Assembly (NCBI RefSeq): GCF_005239225.2
Contig: NC_133302.1
Coordinates: 18,269,357-18,333,356 of the forward strand
Source of the DNA: Populus alba
Taxonomy: Eukaryota; Streptophyta; Magnoliopsida; Malpighiales; Salicaceae
Length of the DNA stretch: 64,000 bases
Direction: 5' to 3'
The notes under the pieces are model-generated. The model saw only the letters and a program-made list of their open reading frames with translations. It ran no database searches and was not told where the DNA came from. A program made the translations under genes and the position numbers. Below are positions 1 to 12,700 of the stretch, piece by piece (positions within the stretch are counted from its first letter, which is position 1; each line of letters starts with the position of its first letter).

Positions 1-1033
1 TCTTGATAGACCTCTTTTGGGTTGCAAGCTAATAAGTTTAAATTAGTAATTAACTAACACAAATTCAATAATGAAATAAACCCCTAAACAATGTCTAGTG
101 CGCTAGAAAAAATTCAAATTAAAAATAATTATTTAAAAATAAATAAATAAAATAAAGTAATAAAAAAGTCTTCATATTAAAATTCTTTCATATAGCTTGA
201 ATCTCCAATTTTTGTATATTCTTGGCAGATTTGAGTTCTGATTTCAAACATGTTGTTTTCTTCTGATTTTAAACATGTTGTTTCTCTCTCGTTTGGATGA
301 ATTATTGGGCCTATGATACATAGGTGAAAAGTTTTAGATGTCTAGTTTCTATCCCAACTTTAATCGAAACAAAATTCCACCGCTAGCTCTAGATATGTCC
401 AAAATATGAAAGCATTGTTTGATATATTTGACAATATCAGGTTATTAAATTTAACCCTCTAAATTATCATGTTTCATAACTCCATTTGACTTGAAAATTT
501 ACCATAATATATTTTTATATATCTAATATTTTTCAGTAAAATTTTATCTTTATCCAATATACCATTTGAAAGATATATTCAATCTTGCAACACTAATAAA
601 CAAATATAATACACCGTTTGAAACATATATTCAATATAGCAAAAATAATAAGCAAATATTTTATGATCAAATTTAAACCGACTTGGTTAATATTACAGAT
701 TTAAAAAACTTATAAAATCAAACCAAGTTTATTAAATTTATTGATTTTACATGAATTAAATTAAATTTTATTAATTTCAAGTTTTTAGTCTAATTTAGCA
801 CATTCTGTAAAATACATAGACTCGTAAAATTTTACAAATTAACTCAATTTTCGCAACCGTACACACATTCTCATTTCATTGAACAGGTTTCTCAGACAGG
901 TTTCAGAATTAAAATAGGCTGAAGCATTAATGTATAGCTTCTGCTTATAAGTGCTTTTCAAAATGTATTTGCCTTTTTAAAAAAATCAATTATGTATTTT
1001 TAGCTAAATTAATTTTTAAAAAACCCCTGAAAC

Positions 1034-1064
<31 letters not shown>

Positions 1065-1477
1065 GCCTCAAGTAATTACCATATGCTAGCATCACTTAAA
1101 CTTTCCCATGAAAAAGACCATCAGTGTCTTCTTTAGAATGAAATGAAAAATCTTGAACAAATTGTGCATTTGTATGTCAAATTATTTACAGTAAAGCCCG
1201 AAAGCAACATCTTCTGGGTGAAATCTGACTGCAGGCATTGAGACAACAGTTTATAGCGTGATTAAAGTTTTGCATCCCAGGTTAAATTAGCGAGTAGGGA
1301 ATCCCCATAGCATCTGATTATTGCATCAGTAAAGCATCGAGAGGCCATCTAGCTGGTAGACTGACACTTTGACCAATCAGATCACTTGAATCGCCGTGAG
1401 GGAAAGCCAACTACCCATTCGAACGGTGCGCCTAAATGAAGAAATACACGAGTTGGCACCTGGCCCTCTTCCCACTT
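1..1477. other. Gene-free flank downstream of the RanBPM gene
   Basis: AT-rich sequence with no recognisable coding region. A 28-base poly-A run lies at about 1034-1061. The stretch from about 1070 to 1477 probably holds the 3' UTR of the minus-strand RanBPM gene, whose stop codon is at 1478; the exact polyadenylation site cannot be read. Confidence 0.5.
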
Positions 1478-3364
1478 TTAAAGCACTCTATGCAGGTGGA
1501 AAACTTCACCCTGATCCCCATTAAAGGACCTTCTCTCCGAGCAGCAAACTGTAAGCTGTCTGAGCAACCTCTCCAGATGTGATCGCAAGCAGCTTTGTGA
1601 ATCCTTCACATTGGGATCTGTTAATAAAATCATGGCGTTTACGGCATCAGCCACAATCTCACGCTGTGAATCCTCAAGAAGATACCCAGCTGAGCACTTT
1701 TGTGGCTGTTCATATGCCAGCAAGGCTACACAATCCTGCAAAAGCATGGGAACATCAGACAGATTTAGCAACTGACTCGGTACCATGAGACAGAAGACAT
1801 CATTAGACATTAGGGAGATGGGCACAATTTTCTTTCCTCTCTCATTATGTGAGAAGATGTAAAATATTCCCATACAAAAAAAAAAAAAAAAAACAGTGCA
1901 TGAAAGAAAATTTGAGTACCCGAACTAGATCATCAAACGGGGGCAGCTTAAAGAACTTTGCTAATTCAATCCTTCCATACGTGACAGCATCCCCTAGTGC
2001 CCCAACCTACATACATTAAATAAGTTTTCATGACTAGATATTCAGTTAAGTACTCAAAAGTCATGATTTCCTGATCATGCAGTAGAACAGTTGACAATTA
2101 CCATGGAGAAACTAATTGTGAGCTATACAAGGAACACTAATTGACAACAGCATGCATATACAGACTGCCATGCATATAAGCAATTCATTATTGTTTTTTT
2201 GAAAAAAAAAAGCCAGAATCAAGTTTCTAGATATGCTGAAGCAACTTTCAGAAAATAACTTGCAGCAAGTCCATATTCATCACAAAGAATTAAAGATTTC
2301 CTTTATTGGAGAAAAAAAATGACTAAAGCAAACTAAACAGGGAAAAAAACATATACCCGGACTAATTCAATAAATTTTTGACTGTGAAGCAAAAAGCAAG
2401 CGGCTGATTTTTCATCCTGCACAAGAAAAACCCTGTCACAGCTCACATTATTTAAGATATCGATCACATCAAGCATTAAGAGTGGAAAAGCTGATCATCA
2501 TCAATTTTGTTAAATTCTCGGTGAAAGAAAACAAAACTTTGAACTCACAATTAAATTTATTGCTTGATGACGATTGAACATCCTAATTTTAAACGTGTTG
2601 ACAAAAATGAGAACAAATGCAGGTTCATATACATGGACTCGTAATAATGATGTCACTTTCATCTGGTATCTAGCACCAACAATCCACTTTAACAATTTTG
2701 TTAAAGAAAAGAAATAAAGGTAGCTTTAAAGTTCATGATGTGACTTTTATTCTCAAGAACTACAAATTTAATTGGAAACACTTTTAGTCCTCAAGAAACA
2801 AACCAGATGAGGAGACCTTGCTGCTATTTTAGCAACAGTTGTGTGAAATTCCCTCAGTAATCTACAGATGGTCACACAAGATACGAAAACAACCAATAGA
2901 GGACAAATCATAGTACGGTCCACCAATCACGGGGGAAATATCAACTCATCTAGCATCCATTCAGAAAGAAAGTCATACAATGCTTCTATGTAATTGCCAA
3001 ACAGGCAACAATAACACACAAAGTAGTGATATGGGAGGACAGGGAGGGTGGGTAGACCAGTGAAGAGAGGGTCCTAAACTATTCCGAAAACAAATTTCAC
3101 TCAAGGTTGATAAGCCCCATCCTTCCCTAGTGGGGACAGTGCTCTTCCGGTCTAACTCCAAACCCAACTGGAGGTGATGAACTATGCAACAATTATGACA
3201 CAGTTGCAAGCCAAGCTGTCAAAAAGGTATCGTGGGCCACTATTTAACAGGATAATAACAATTATGACACAGCTGCAAGCCAAGCTGTCACAAAGGTATC
3301 GTGACTGTCCCTATTTAACAGGATAATACAATCTAATATACCAAATTCATGGTAGTGGTAGTAT

Positions 3365-3414
<50 letters not shown>

Positions 3415-6400
3415 AATGGGTCATCTATATGATTATTTGCAGCGGGAATTAGATTAAGAGGTGTGTACACACTTAAAGGTTGTCGGTACATATATTGATT
3501 ACAGAAAAATCACAATGAAACTTTGAATGTCAAAGTCCTCTACATATTATGTACCAAGTAAATAAAAACATGAGACTAAAAACAGCAACTGCACTGTAGA
3601 TGGTGTTCACCTGCATTATCTGGGGATACCAATCACGAAGATTACTGAGTGCAGTGTCAATCTCACCATTTCTGATTAGCTTCAATGGAGAAAAAAGTCA
3701 ACAAAAACAAATCATATTCAAAAAGAAGAAAATAAACAATAAATAAAAATAATTCAAATAGAATAGATTTATTACAAACATCAATACAGATTGAAGAATG
3801 TGAATACTAATAGCCAGAAGAATGATGATCTTGACAGTTCAACTAATTCACAAAAGACACCATATGGGATGTAATCTAACATATCAGATCTTCTCAAACT
3901 TAATTATGACCACCATAGCAGAGCATATGACTACCAACTTAATCCTTCAACATTTTTGTACAAGTGGCTGATCTCAAGACTCAAACCTACAATGTTGCGG
4001 GTGCAAGCCCAATACTTTTAGAATTGCACCAAGCAATCATCCCTAGGTTTTCCAACTGTACAACTTCTGTACTATAAAAGCCTGATTAAGTTAATAATTA
4101 GCTGTTACAGCATCCATCACTACACATCTCTCTCGGTCATTACATTACCTGCACATGAAACACAGACAAATCTACTCCTCCTGAATAACAAGGCTAAATT
4201 AACACATAGGCATTGCCTTCACTGAAGCTGCTCATCCTGCAGATCCTACCCCAACTAAGCTTAGCACCATTCTGCAATGCTTGTGCATTTCAGAAACACT
4301 TCTTTAACCAATATGTTCCTAAAAGAATGTAAAAGGGTGGAACAAAAAAGATGGGATGCACATTAGAGAATCATTGAGAAAATGAGTGGCACCCAGTGAA
4401 CTCATAAAATGATATGGGAATGAATGCATCATTCAGGGGCTCATAAGCCCTATCACCACTAGATATCAATACATCAAATTCAAGGGAAGCTCTAAAGATG
4501 CTGATGAGCTTTTAACCAAAAAAAAAAAGACAGGAACCTCCAAGTATTACACACAGAAACACATATTCCGTACAACAAAGGGTTTACCAGCATCTTACTC
4601 ATACATAACACCACTTACATTTATCATATACACAATGCCTAAAACTCGATGCCCGCCAATGTGAACTATTAATTGAATATAAACACCCATCACCAACAAT
4701 TTCATACCTGTCGAAGAGTTCTTCTGTGTGTTAAAGCATATGCAATGTCCTGTTCACCAGAACCATTTTCTTGAGCTATACATATCGGAGGGATAGTACT
4801 TTTACTAGCCACATCAAAAGCATTGAGTGTCTCTTCATAGCCATAGTGTAATAAGTAGGAGCGAACAAGTCTGCCCATCCAATACAAACTAATATTAACT
4901 GTAGTATACAGAAATAATGATGACTAATGATAGCTGACTTGCAAGATCAAGTACTGCTATTTAAATTAGCAAGTTTACTATTATTTCTAAATACACCAAA
5001 GGGCTTTTTCATACTTCTAAAACCTCTTTTTTGTTGTTTTATAAGATTTTAAACCAAGACCTACTGCAGCCCTGCCCCATCACAAAACCCAAGGTGAAAA
5101 ATTTCAGATGAACAAGAATAAATATTGAAAGAAGAGAAAGAGGAGCTGAAGAAAACAAGAGATAAAAAAGAGGAACAGCTTGCCTTGATCCATTCTTTAT
5201 TTTTACTACAAATTTCCACCCGACTCTTCCGTTGTTGAGGTGCAGACATCATATTATAGGTAAATGTAGTTTCAATTACAAGGATATTGCAAGTTACACT
5301 GACTCAAAGTAGAAACTAATTTATATAAAAGAGACTCAAATCTAACATAGACTTACCCATAACTGATATTTGGCGGTAAAGATATTTTGTCAACTGTCGA
5401 TTTTTGCTTCATAGCTTCTTGTCTTTCATATTCCTAAGCAAGGATGCAAAGAAAAACATAATGAAGCATCAATAATAACAAGAACTTGTGTAAATTTGTT
5501 AAATCTGTAGATGCTGTTTTAGAAAAAACATTTCAGACAACTAAACCAGATGATAAGGAAACCATTCACCAAGAGAATTATATAAGCAAACCCAAAGTGA
5601 AAAAATCTATGACTACTGAATCATATCACTTCTTGGAAAGTGAAGGTTGTCCATTAAACTTTATTTCCTTCCATACAAAACAACTTGACCTTCCCAAGCT
5701 CGAGCAATGAACTTGCACAGTGAAGAAGATTTTTGCAAACCCACTTAACCAAAAAAAGAAGAAGGTCCATAAGAAAGAATCAAAAGAATGGATATCTTGC
5801 CTTAAGATCAAAGGCAAATTCTCTCTGCCCAAAGTTGACTTCAATCCTGCCAGGTTAACAAGCAACTGAAGGTATCAGATCCTCTAGCATCATGATAATA
5901 CTAGCAAAATTAGCAAAAGAAAAGGAAAAATATTAAAATATAGTTTGAATTCGTTTTTCCATATATCTAAATAATTAATCACAGGTCATTTGCTGTAAAA
6001 CATGCGACCAAAATGGATTATATGAGTGATCAGAATCTTGGATAGGCTAGAACCTTAGTCGCCGTAGAGACAAAATTTTCTAGATGGCAATACAATGTAT
6101 CTCTATGATCTTGGTAGAAAAAGTTCAACTAAAAGCCACAGTAGCCACAGGATAGTCTACCACGTCTGCATATTTTAAATCTAGCACAGGAATTGACAAG
6201 CAAACTGTCTCAGAATAATAGTTAAATATTGTAACTAGTTGAGGGAGGTGCCACATACTCCTCATTCTGGCTGTGAACAGCAACAGTAGGAAACAACGGG
6301 CCCTTTATGTCCTTGTACACTCCACCAACTACCGCTCCATTTTTACTGATATCAGCACAAAGAGAACATGTAATAAGGAGCAGCATAGTAACAGAAGAAG

Positions 6401-7459
6401 AGTTCAGAAAATAAACTTATTAATCACTCAGTGTCCACATGCAACAGGAGTTTGATATCAACAACACAAACTAACCAAAGTGAGCAACTTCCTTACGTGA
6501 AAAAGAATTCCTGTGAAGCATAGTTGATACCAGCACCAACTGTATCATTGGTCGTGAACGTTGGGCCAAATGTCTCTCCCTTCCCATGTCCATTATAAAG
6601 ATTCCCATCATCCCCGTGATATCCACAGCTGTTTGTTTCCCACCTGCTCAACCAAATAAAAATTTGAAAGAAACAACTGGTGAATCGCAGCATTATTATA
6701 GTTAACAACTCATTGCAATTCAAACTTGCATGCAGTGCACAAGAACAAAAACCCACATTTCCAATGAAGAACTTCTGCCTATTATACCTTCAAAAGAACA
6801 TTTAAAGTATAAAACACCTTTTTTTTTACCTTCTTTTAAATTTTCTCATGAACCAAAAGTATTTAATAAATAAATACTTAATATCCAACTTTTTAATCGC
6901 TCCAAAATGTTAAATCTTATAAACCTAATCCATTACCTCCCGTGATTAGCAACTAAAATTCTCTCAAGAGCCAGAGAAAAAACCCTAATTGCATTTCTCA
7001 CTAACTCTACATTACAAATAACAAAACAAATTACTTAAAAAAAGAAAGAAAGAAAGAAAAGCCTTGCCCAGGTTGTCTCCTCATCTTGAAACCCTGATTA
7101 GTAAAACCAATAGCAATCTGTCCTTTAGCACCAGCATTCTTTACAAAAATCTCAAAATAATAAACAAGTCGTTTATCCGGCACCGGTTTATCGGCTTGAA
7201 TAACACCTACGTCATGACCATGAAGATTCACACTTGGGTATTTAACACTCAATTTGTCAGTCGATACAACCAGAAACCCTCCAGAGCTGTTCAACGTGTT
7301 TAACTCCTTGGGTTCAGGCTCTGTTTCTCCGCCAATTGGTGATGAGTATTGCCGTGCTACGTCTATGAAGTAGGAGCCTGGATCTTGATTGCTGCCGTTC
7401 TTGGAATTCGAATTGATGGCTGTGCTGTTGGTGGTTGGGGAAGTGGTGGTGGAGCTCAT
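1478..7459 (-). CDS. RanBPM: RanBPM-like SPRY/LisH/CTLH/CRA protein (CTLH E3 ligase complex subunit type)
   Basis: Ten exons on the minus strand, all joining in frame: 7459-7068, 6643-6497, 6345-6259, 5846-5801, 5433-5357, 4870-4708, 3679-3611, 2416-2357, 2006-1920, 1735-1478 (1,386 nt, 461 residues). The N-terminus is Ser/Thr/Asn-rich. A SPRY domain spans roughly residues 70-205 (motifs QIAIGFTNQGFKMRRQPG, GYHGDDG, TVGAGINY, FFTKNG, FPTVAVHSQNEE). It is followed by LisH (LVRSYLLHYGYEE, about 251-280), CTLH (about 298-350) and a C-terminal CRA region containing GYLLEDSQREIVADAVNA and LERLLRQLTVCC. Order and length match plant RanBPM (Arabidopsis At1g35470 type), a scaffold of the GID/CTLH ubiquitin ligase found in nucleus and cytoplasm. 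The stop falls directly after HRVL, slightly earlier than I remember for homologues. Introns 1 and 4 use GC donors. Identification is secure; exon ends are hand-read. Confidence 0.93.
3189..3326. repeat. Two tandem ~69-bp copies in a RanBPM intron
   Basis: Two adjacent units each start at ACAATTATGACACAG and end at TATTTAACAGGATAAT, with a handful of differences. They lie in the intron between exons 7 and 8, so they do not affect coding. Confidence 0.85.
3364..3413. repeat. (TAG)n trinucleotide microsatellite
   Basis: A near-perfect run of about 16-17 TAG units within an intron of the RanBPM gene. It is probably length-polymorphic between individuals. Confidence 0.95.
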
Positions 7460-7934
7460 ATTTTAGGGCTTGGTTAATGGAACATCGAAGATTTGGAATT
7501 GAATTGGGATTCTATTTGAGGAATTTGGAGATGGAGTTTGTTAAAAGAAATGAAGTGGGGTCCTTTCACAGTGAAGAGAGAGAGACAGTCAGGCTCGGTG
7601 GTTCGGGGAATCGGGTAATCGGGAGAGGAATTATAATATCCACGTTTTTTATATTTTTAAAATTTTTTATTTTATTTAAAATTATTTTTTTTGAAGTTTT
7701 TAAATAATTTTAATATATTAATATTAAAAATAATTTTTAAAAAATAAAAAATATATTATTTTAATATATTTTTAAATAAAAAATACTTTAAAAATCAATG
7801 ATAACAACACTCTCAAATATGCTTATAATCTTCTAAATGATTTTATTTTTATTTTAAAAAATATATATTTTTTAATATTAAAACATTAAAATAATTTAAA
7901 ATTATAGAATAAAATAAATTTAAATTTTTACAAA

Positions 7935-8130
7935 AATATTTTAAACAAACAAACTAATTTTTATCTTATATTTCAAATTCAAATTCCAAACACTAACCAT
8001 AAACCTAATCTAAACCTAGCAAAATCTCAAATCTTAAATGTAAATTCTAAACCTAATTAAACTCAAAATCTCAAATATCAAACGCAAACTCCAAACCTAC
8101 CCTTGACTAATAAACTCTAAACCCAAATTT
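7935..8130. repeat. Degenerate telomere-like (AAACCCTA-type) repeat tract
   Basis: Many imperfect units of the type AAACCTAATCT, AAACCTAGC, AATCTCAAAT, AACTCTAAACCC follow one another with strong C/A strand bias. This resembles decayed interstitial telomere repeats, although no perfect TTTAGGG array remains. Confidence 0.45.
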
Positions 8131-8264
8131 CAAAAACCGATGTTTAAACAACGATGGCTTGCTTTAATATTTATTTCAGCCTATAGAGCTTCTTGGCCTT
8201 CTTTTAAAGGAAGTAGGGAGTTTTTATCGTGATATTCTACTTCTGATTTAAATTTTTTTTTTAT

Positions 8265-8455
8265 TGGAAATATAATTGTGATTGTTTTTTTAAATATTTT
8301 TTATTTTAAAATATATAAAATAATATTTTTTTTATTTTAAAAAAATTATTTTTAAATCAGTGTATTAAAATAATACAAAATATACAAAAAAAAATTGATT
8401 TTTTAAAAAAACACAAGATTAACCCACGTTCCCAACACTCGTGTGGTTGGACTAA
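8265..8455. mobile_element. Decayed AT-rich MITE of a family repeated in the window
   Basis: The arrangement matches the other members (about 25048-25250, 39610-39785, 54255-54450, 54895-55090). An end with GTGATTG is followed by long A/T runs, an internal segment with ATCAGTGTATTAAAATAAT, and an opposite end with CACGTTCCCAACACTC. The ends are too decayed to fix target duplications. Confidence 0.5.
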
Positions 8456-9760
8456 AGATTTTAAAAAATATTTTAAATTAGTTTTTTTATATATTTTTAA
8501 ATTGTTTTGATACAATAACATTAAAAATAAAATTTTAAAAATAAATAAATAAATATTATTTTAATATATTTTTAAATAAAAATACTTTAAAATAAAGCTA
8601 TTATCATCTCCAACATCTTAAATCTACATGTACCTCTTCAAGTGTTTGAGAGGGACTGTGTATATTTTTCCTTTGTATTATCTTTTAATAAATAGAGAAA
8701 AGTTATGGGTTGTCGGGTATAGAAATCTTAATAAGAAATCACATTATATCTCCAAGCAATTCGAGAGAGAGAAAAAAAAAAGAGAGAAAAAGATGAGAAA
8801 AGGGGAGAAAAGGGTGTGGATGGTGGCTAGGTTTTTTTTTTTAATTTGATGATAAAATTATAATATTTAATATAATAGCTTTTATTCATTAATTAAAATA
8901 TAATTGTAATCTTTTAAATAATTTAATCTTCTTTGTTGGTTTTTTTAGCATGATAGAGTAAAGATGCAAAGTATTACGAACTCCAGGATGCTAAACAGCA
9001 TGATTTGAAATGTAAACCATGGAGCCTAAGCGAAAAAAATGATTAAACAGCATGATTGAAGTGTGATTTTCCCTTCATTACGTTGACCAAATACCGCTTT
9101 AATATTTCTAAATCAGCACCTGGGATTTCTAAATGCAAATCAAATATGATATTTTTCCATGATTTTGAGATTTCGAAATTCCATGAAAAACAAAACATAA
9201 AGTCCCACCTTAGTATCTTAGAGTTGAAGGTGTTGAGAGCCCTACGTCTCCTGTACAAATGCCACCCCAATCACTTGCTTGCATTGAGATAAAACCCTAG
9301 GCATGTTCATTCACCTACATTCTTGTGGCAGCCCCAATGAGCAAGAAGGATTTTTACTGTCTTCAGTGTGCTGTTCTCAACAAATGTTCCAGATTGCATC
9401 TGTGAATAGTGATGAAGCCAGTATCCGGTACGACCTAAAAAAGAAATCAACACACAAAGATCTGGGAAGAGAATATAGATTGACGACTTCAAAGTGAAGA
9501 ATGTAATTGAATACATGGAAATTCTGTTCAAGTACAGTTTCAAACACATCATTTAGAGCAATTTCCGACAATTTCAGTTACAATGAGACAGTGAACCGCG
9601 AAAAATCAAAACTATAAACCTATCATCTCAATTCTAATGAAAGAAATAATTATAATTGTAGGAGTTTTTTTTTGTGGTTGTTAATTTTGATGATACAAAG
9701 AAAATTATATGCATATAGAATCTGCAATTCTAGGAGTAATCTACTATTCCAGTCTTAAAA

Positions 9761-12700
9761 TCAACTGTCACTGTCTTGTTGTCTAGCTTCAGTTTGTTTA
9801 CACATGCAATCTGGCATGGGAAATGTGTAAAGTGATGCACTGGGCTTTCTTAATTCAGAGCCCTTCACATCACTGTGGCGAAGCATATTTTGCATCTGTC
9901 GCTTGAAGACTTCCCATCTGCAAAAAAATAAGACAAATAGATAATAATCCTTTTCTACATAATGCTCAAAACATGGATGGCTGTTGAAAGATGTGTGCAA
10001 GAATAGATCACAGAATTTTGTATTTGACTAGCAAAACAATTAGAAATGTCATCAGGAATCTTTAAATGCATGCCAAATTTTATGTCTGAGTTTTGAAAGG
10101 TAGATCCAGCAAGCGTTTCTGTCGAAATGGGGACAAAAAAAAAGTCCAGAATGTATGGAATTGTTGTCCACTTCTCAATCTTCCTTTTACATCATGATTT
10201 GAATCTATCTTTACTCAAGTTTTGCTCTCTTTATCTCACCATAAATTAAGAGCTACACATTAGGTTCAGAAATGAAATAGAAACTGAACTGCATACCTGA
10301 TACTGGGTTTATCAAATAAGAGAGCTAACTTTCTCTTGTCAGGATTGATTGTCTTGGCATGCCCTCCATACAAATAGCGCCTGTGACCCATTAAAAAGTG
10401 TGGAAAGTTCCCACCTTGTGTTGTGACAAAGACTTCACTATGCAGGCAAACCGTGTAGTCAAGAGCAGCCAACCTAGATGAGTGGCCCTACATCACATAC
10501 TTCAGTATTACAAAGACTGATTTATTCATGTCTTTTACAAATTTCTATTTTGCTTTTCACAGTAGGTGTTGACTCAATGATAGTAGGGAAAATTACAGAC
10601 TACAAGCATATAGAACTAGTTTGATACCTTAAAAGGCACAAGTTCTTCAGTTGTAGCTAATGTGTCCTTCGTTTCTAAACGTGGAAACATCTGTTTAAGT
10701 GGAGCCATATACTTCTCTGCTTTATAAATATTACCCGCTGCGACATATACTGAGGTGGTATTATCAAAACCCATTCCCCTAAGCATCATCCCTACCTTCA
10801 ATAGCAAGCAAGGTGATCCATGTTAATTGGTAAGTCTTTTAAGAACTTAAATCACAAATTACAGCTTTGTTTTGAACTAGATGGATATGTAAAGAGAATA
10901 AATTTCAAAATACATGATTAATAATTGAAAACAGCAAAGGAATTTATATTTCAAAGTTAACAAATAAGCATATAAGATAAGGTTCCAGAATTCATTTCAA
11001 GGTAAAAAATGATTGATAATGCATGAATCTGAACAAAATGACTGCCTGTTATAGCATCAGGAATCCTCCTTGACCCTGTTCATTAAAGAGCCACGCTAGT
11101 GACAGCCCCCAATTTCCCCCTTTTCTTGTGTCATAGAAAAGTTTTAGCTTGCAATGTTAAGAGAAAGGGCATACGCTTTCAGGTCTGTTCATGCTCATTA
11201 AATTAACAAATAAGATGGAAACCAATAAAATTGATTTCTATAACATCATGTAAACTGCACCATCAGACAATTTTTACAAATTCAGACAGATTTTCAAGAA
11301 TGAAAGAAGAATCCTACATGTTCATTGAATAGGCACTAGTCACAGCCCCCAACGGCCACTCCTTGTTCTTGTGTGCTTGGAGAGTTAAAACTTTCAGTGT
11401 CAGCGCAAGGGCATAGATTTTCAGGCATGAAGGCAGAATTTATATGTGCTAACTTGATTTGCTAATCAGATGGACATTCTGTAAAATGATATATTTCTAG
11501 AATGTCACACAAAATGCATCATTATATATTTTCACAAATTTGAAATTTGCTTTAAAACAATAGTGACTAAAGAATATTGGATGGGTCTTACAGCAATAAA
11601 GGGATTAAGTTAGTCGAATACCTCCAATGGAGTTAAAGGGCATTTTCCATCCACACGATTTGCTCCTGGCCTTATTACTCTACCCCTTCTCCTAAATTTT
11701 CCTCTCCAGGCACTTTCTCGTGCAATATCCATCTCTCGTTTCTCTTCTTCCCCACCATCATACTCACAGCATGAAAATGCAACCATATCCTTTCATAAAA
11801 ATATGGACATTTAGAAAAACATAGGATATAGCTAGAAAACCAACAACAGCACATCCTTAAACATAAGGAAATGAGAATGGCACCGTTTCAAACCGCAGAT
11901 GCACCGAGACATATTTTCCCCCACTTTGAGAACTATTCTTGATCATCCGATCAACCATCTGCTCTGCAAGCGTTCTTATGGATTCTGAAAACCTCAGGGC
12001 TTCAAAATTGGCTAAGCATCTAAGACCCTGGATATTTGGAGGAACTGCATGTGCCAACCTGTTGGAGAAAGGTGCAATACGTACTGCCCTGCATCATAGA
12101 ATGAGAAAACTACTATCATACTAATGTCCACGAATATATCTTACGCTCATGAAATTGACTGCGCACATTATAAAGAATAGCATCAAACTGCAAAAACTTG
12201 AAAGCTATCTGGTCTGACTGGGAGTCGGCTTTGATTAGTGCATACAGGCAATGCTTGTGCCTTATTTGTTTTTTCTTTTTTAAAACAAGCATGTTTACTA
12301 GTGTTCGATTGTGTGTACATGTAAATACCATGTTGGATTGGCACACGTGGTCCAAAACAACATCCTCTTTTATGTCTAAGAGGTTTCTTTAGTACAAATC
12401 ATCTGCAATTTCATTTAAAGCACCTATTCCTTTTCTTTTAGATGTTAGAAGGAAAGTTTTTCTGTCAAGGGTGTTTGCCATGTGTTCTACGTCACATTTA
12501 TGTATCAAGAAGCGGGTAATCAGAAGTGTCCATTTGCAATACGGAACAAGTATAACTGATTATGTCAACATTAACTTTGAATGTGTTCTCCACATGTTCA
12601 AATGTGTTAATTGTCGCAGCAAAGATGCTTTTGCAAAGTAGTTTGGGCAGAAAACACTTATTTGATCGTTTTTCATGTGCTTTCCAATGTTTACTGAGAC

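Larger units (their letters stand above)
7460..9760. other. Spacer between RanBPM and O-fucosyltransferase genes
   Basis: This holds the presumed RanBPM promoter and 5' UTR (both sides of about 7460-7620) and very AT-rich MITE-like segments (about 7640-7810, 8265-8450, 8460-8600). A stretch of degenerate telomere-like C/A-rich repeats lies at about 7935-8130. Open frames of 60-80 codons on both strands around 9040-9550 overlap one another and show no domain or codon signal; I do not call them genes. Confidence 0.6.

Noticed and set aside
9202..9261. USE-like GTCCCACCTTAG followed by a TATA-like GTACAAATG, hinting at a snRNA/7SL promoter
   Set aside because: The USE match is imperfect, the spacing is about 40 bp rather than the usual ~24 or ~34, and no known small RNA follows.
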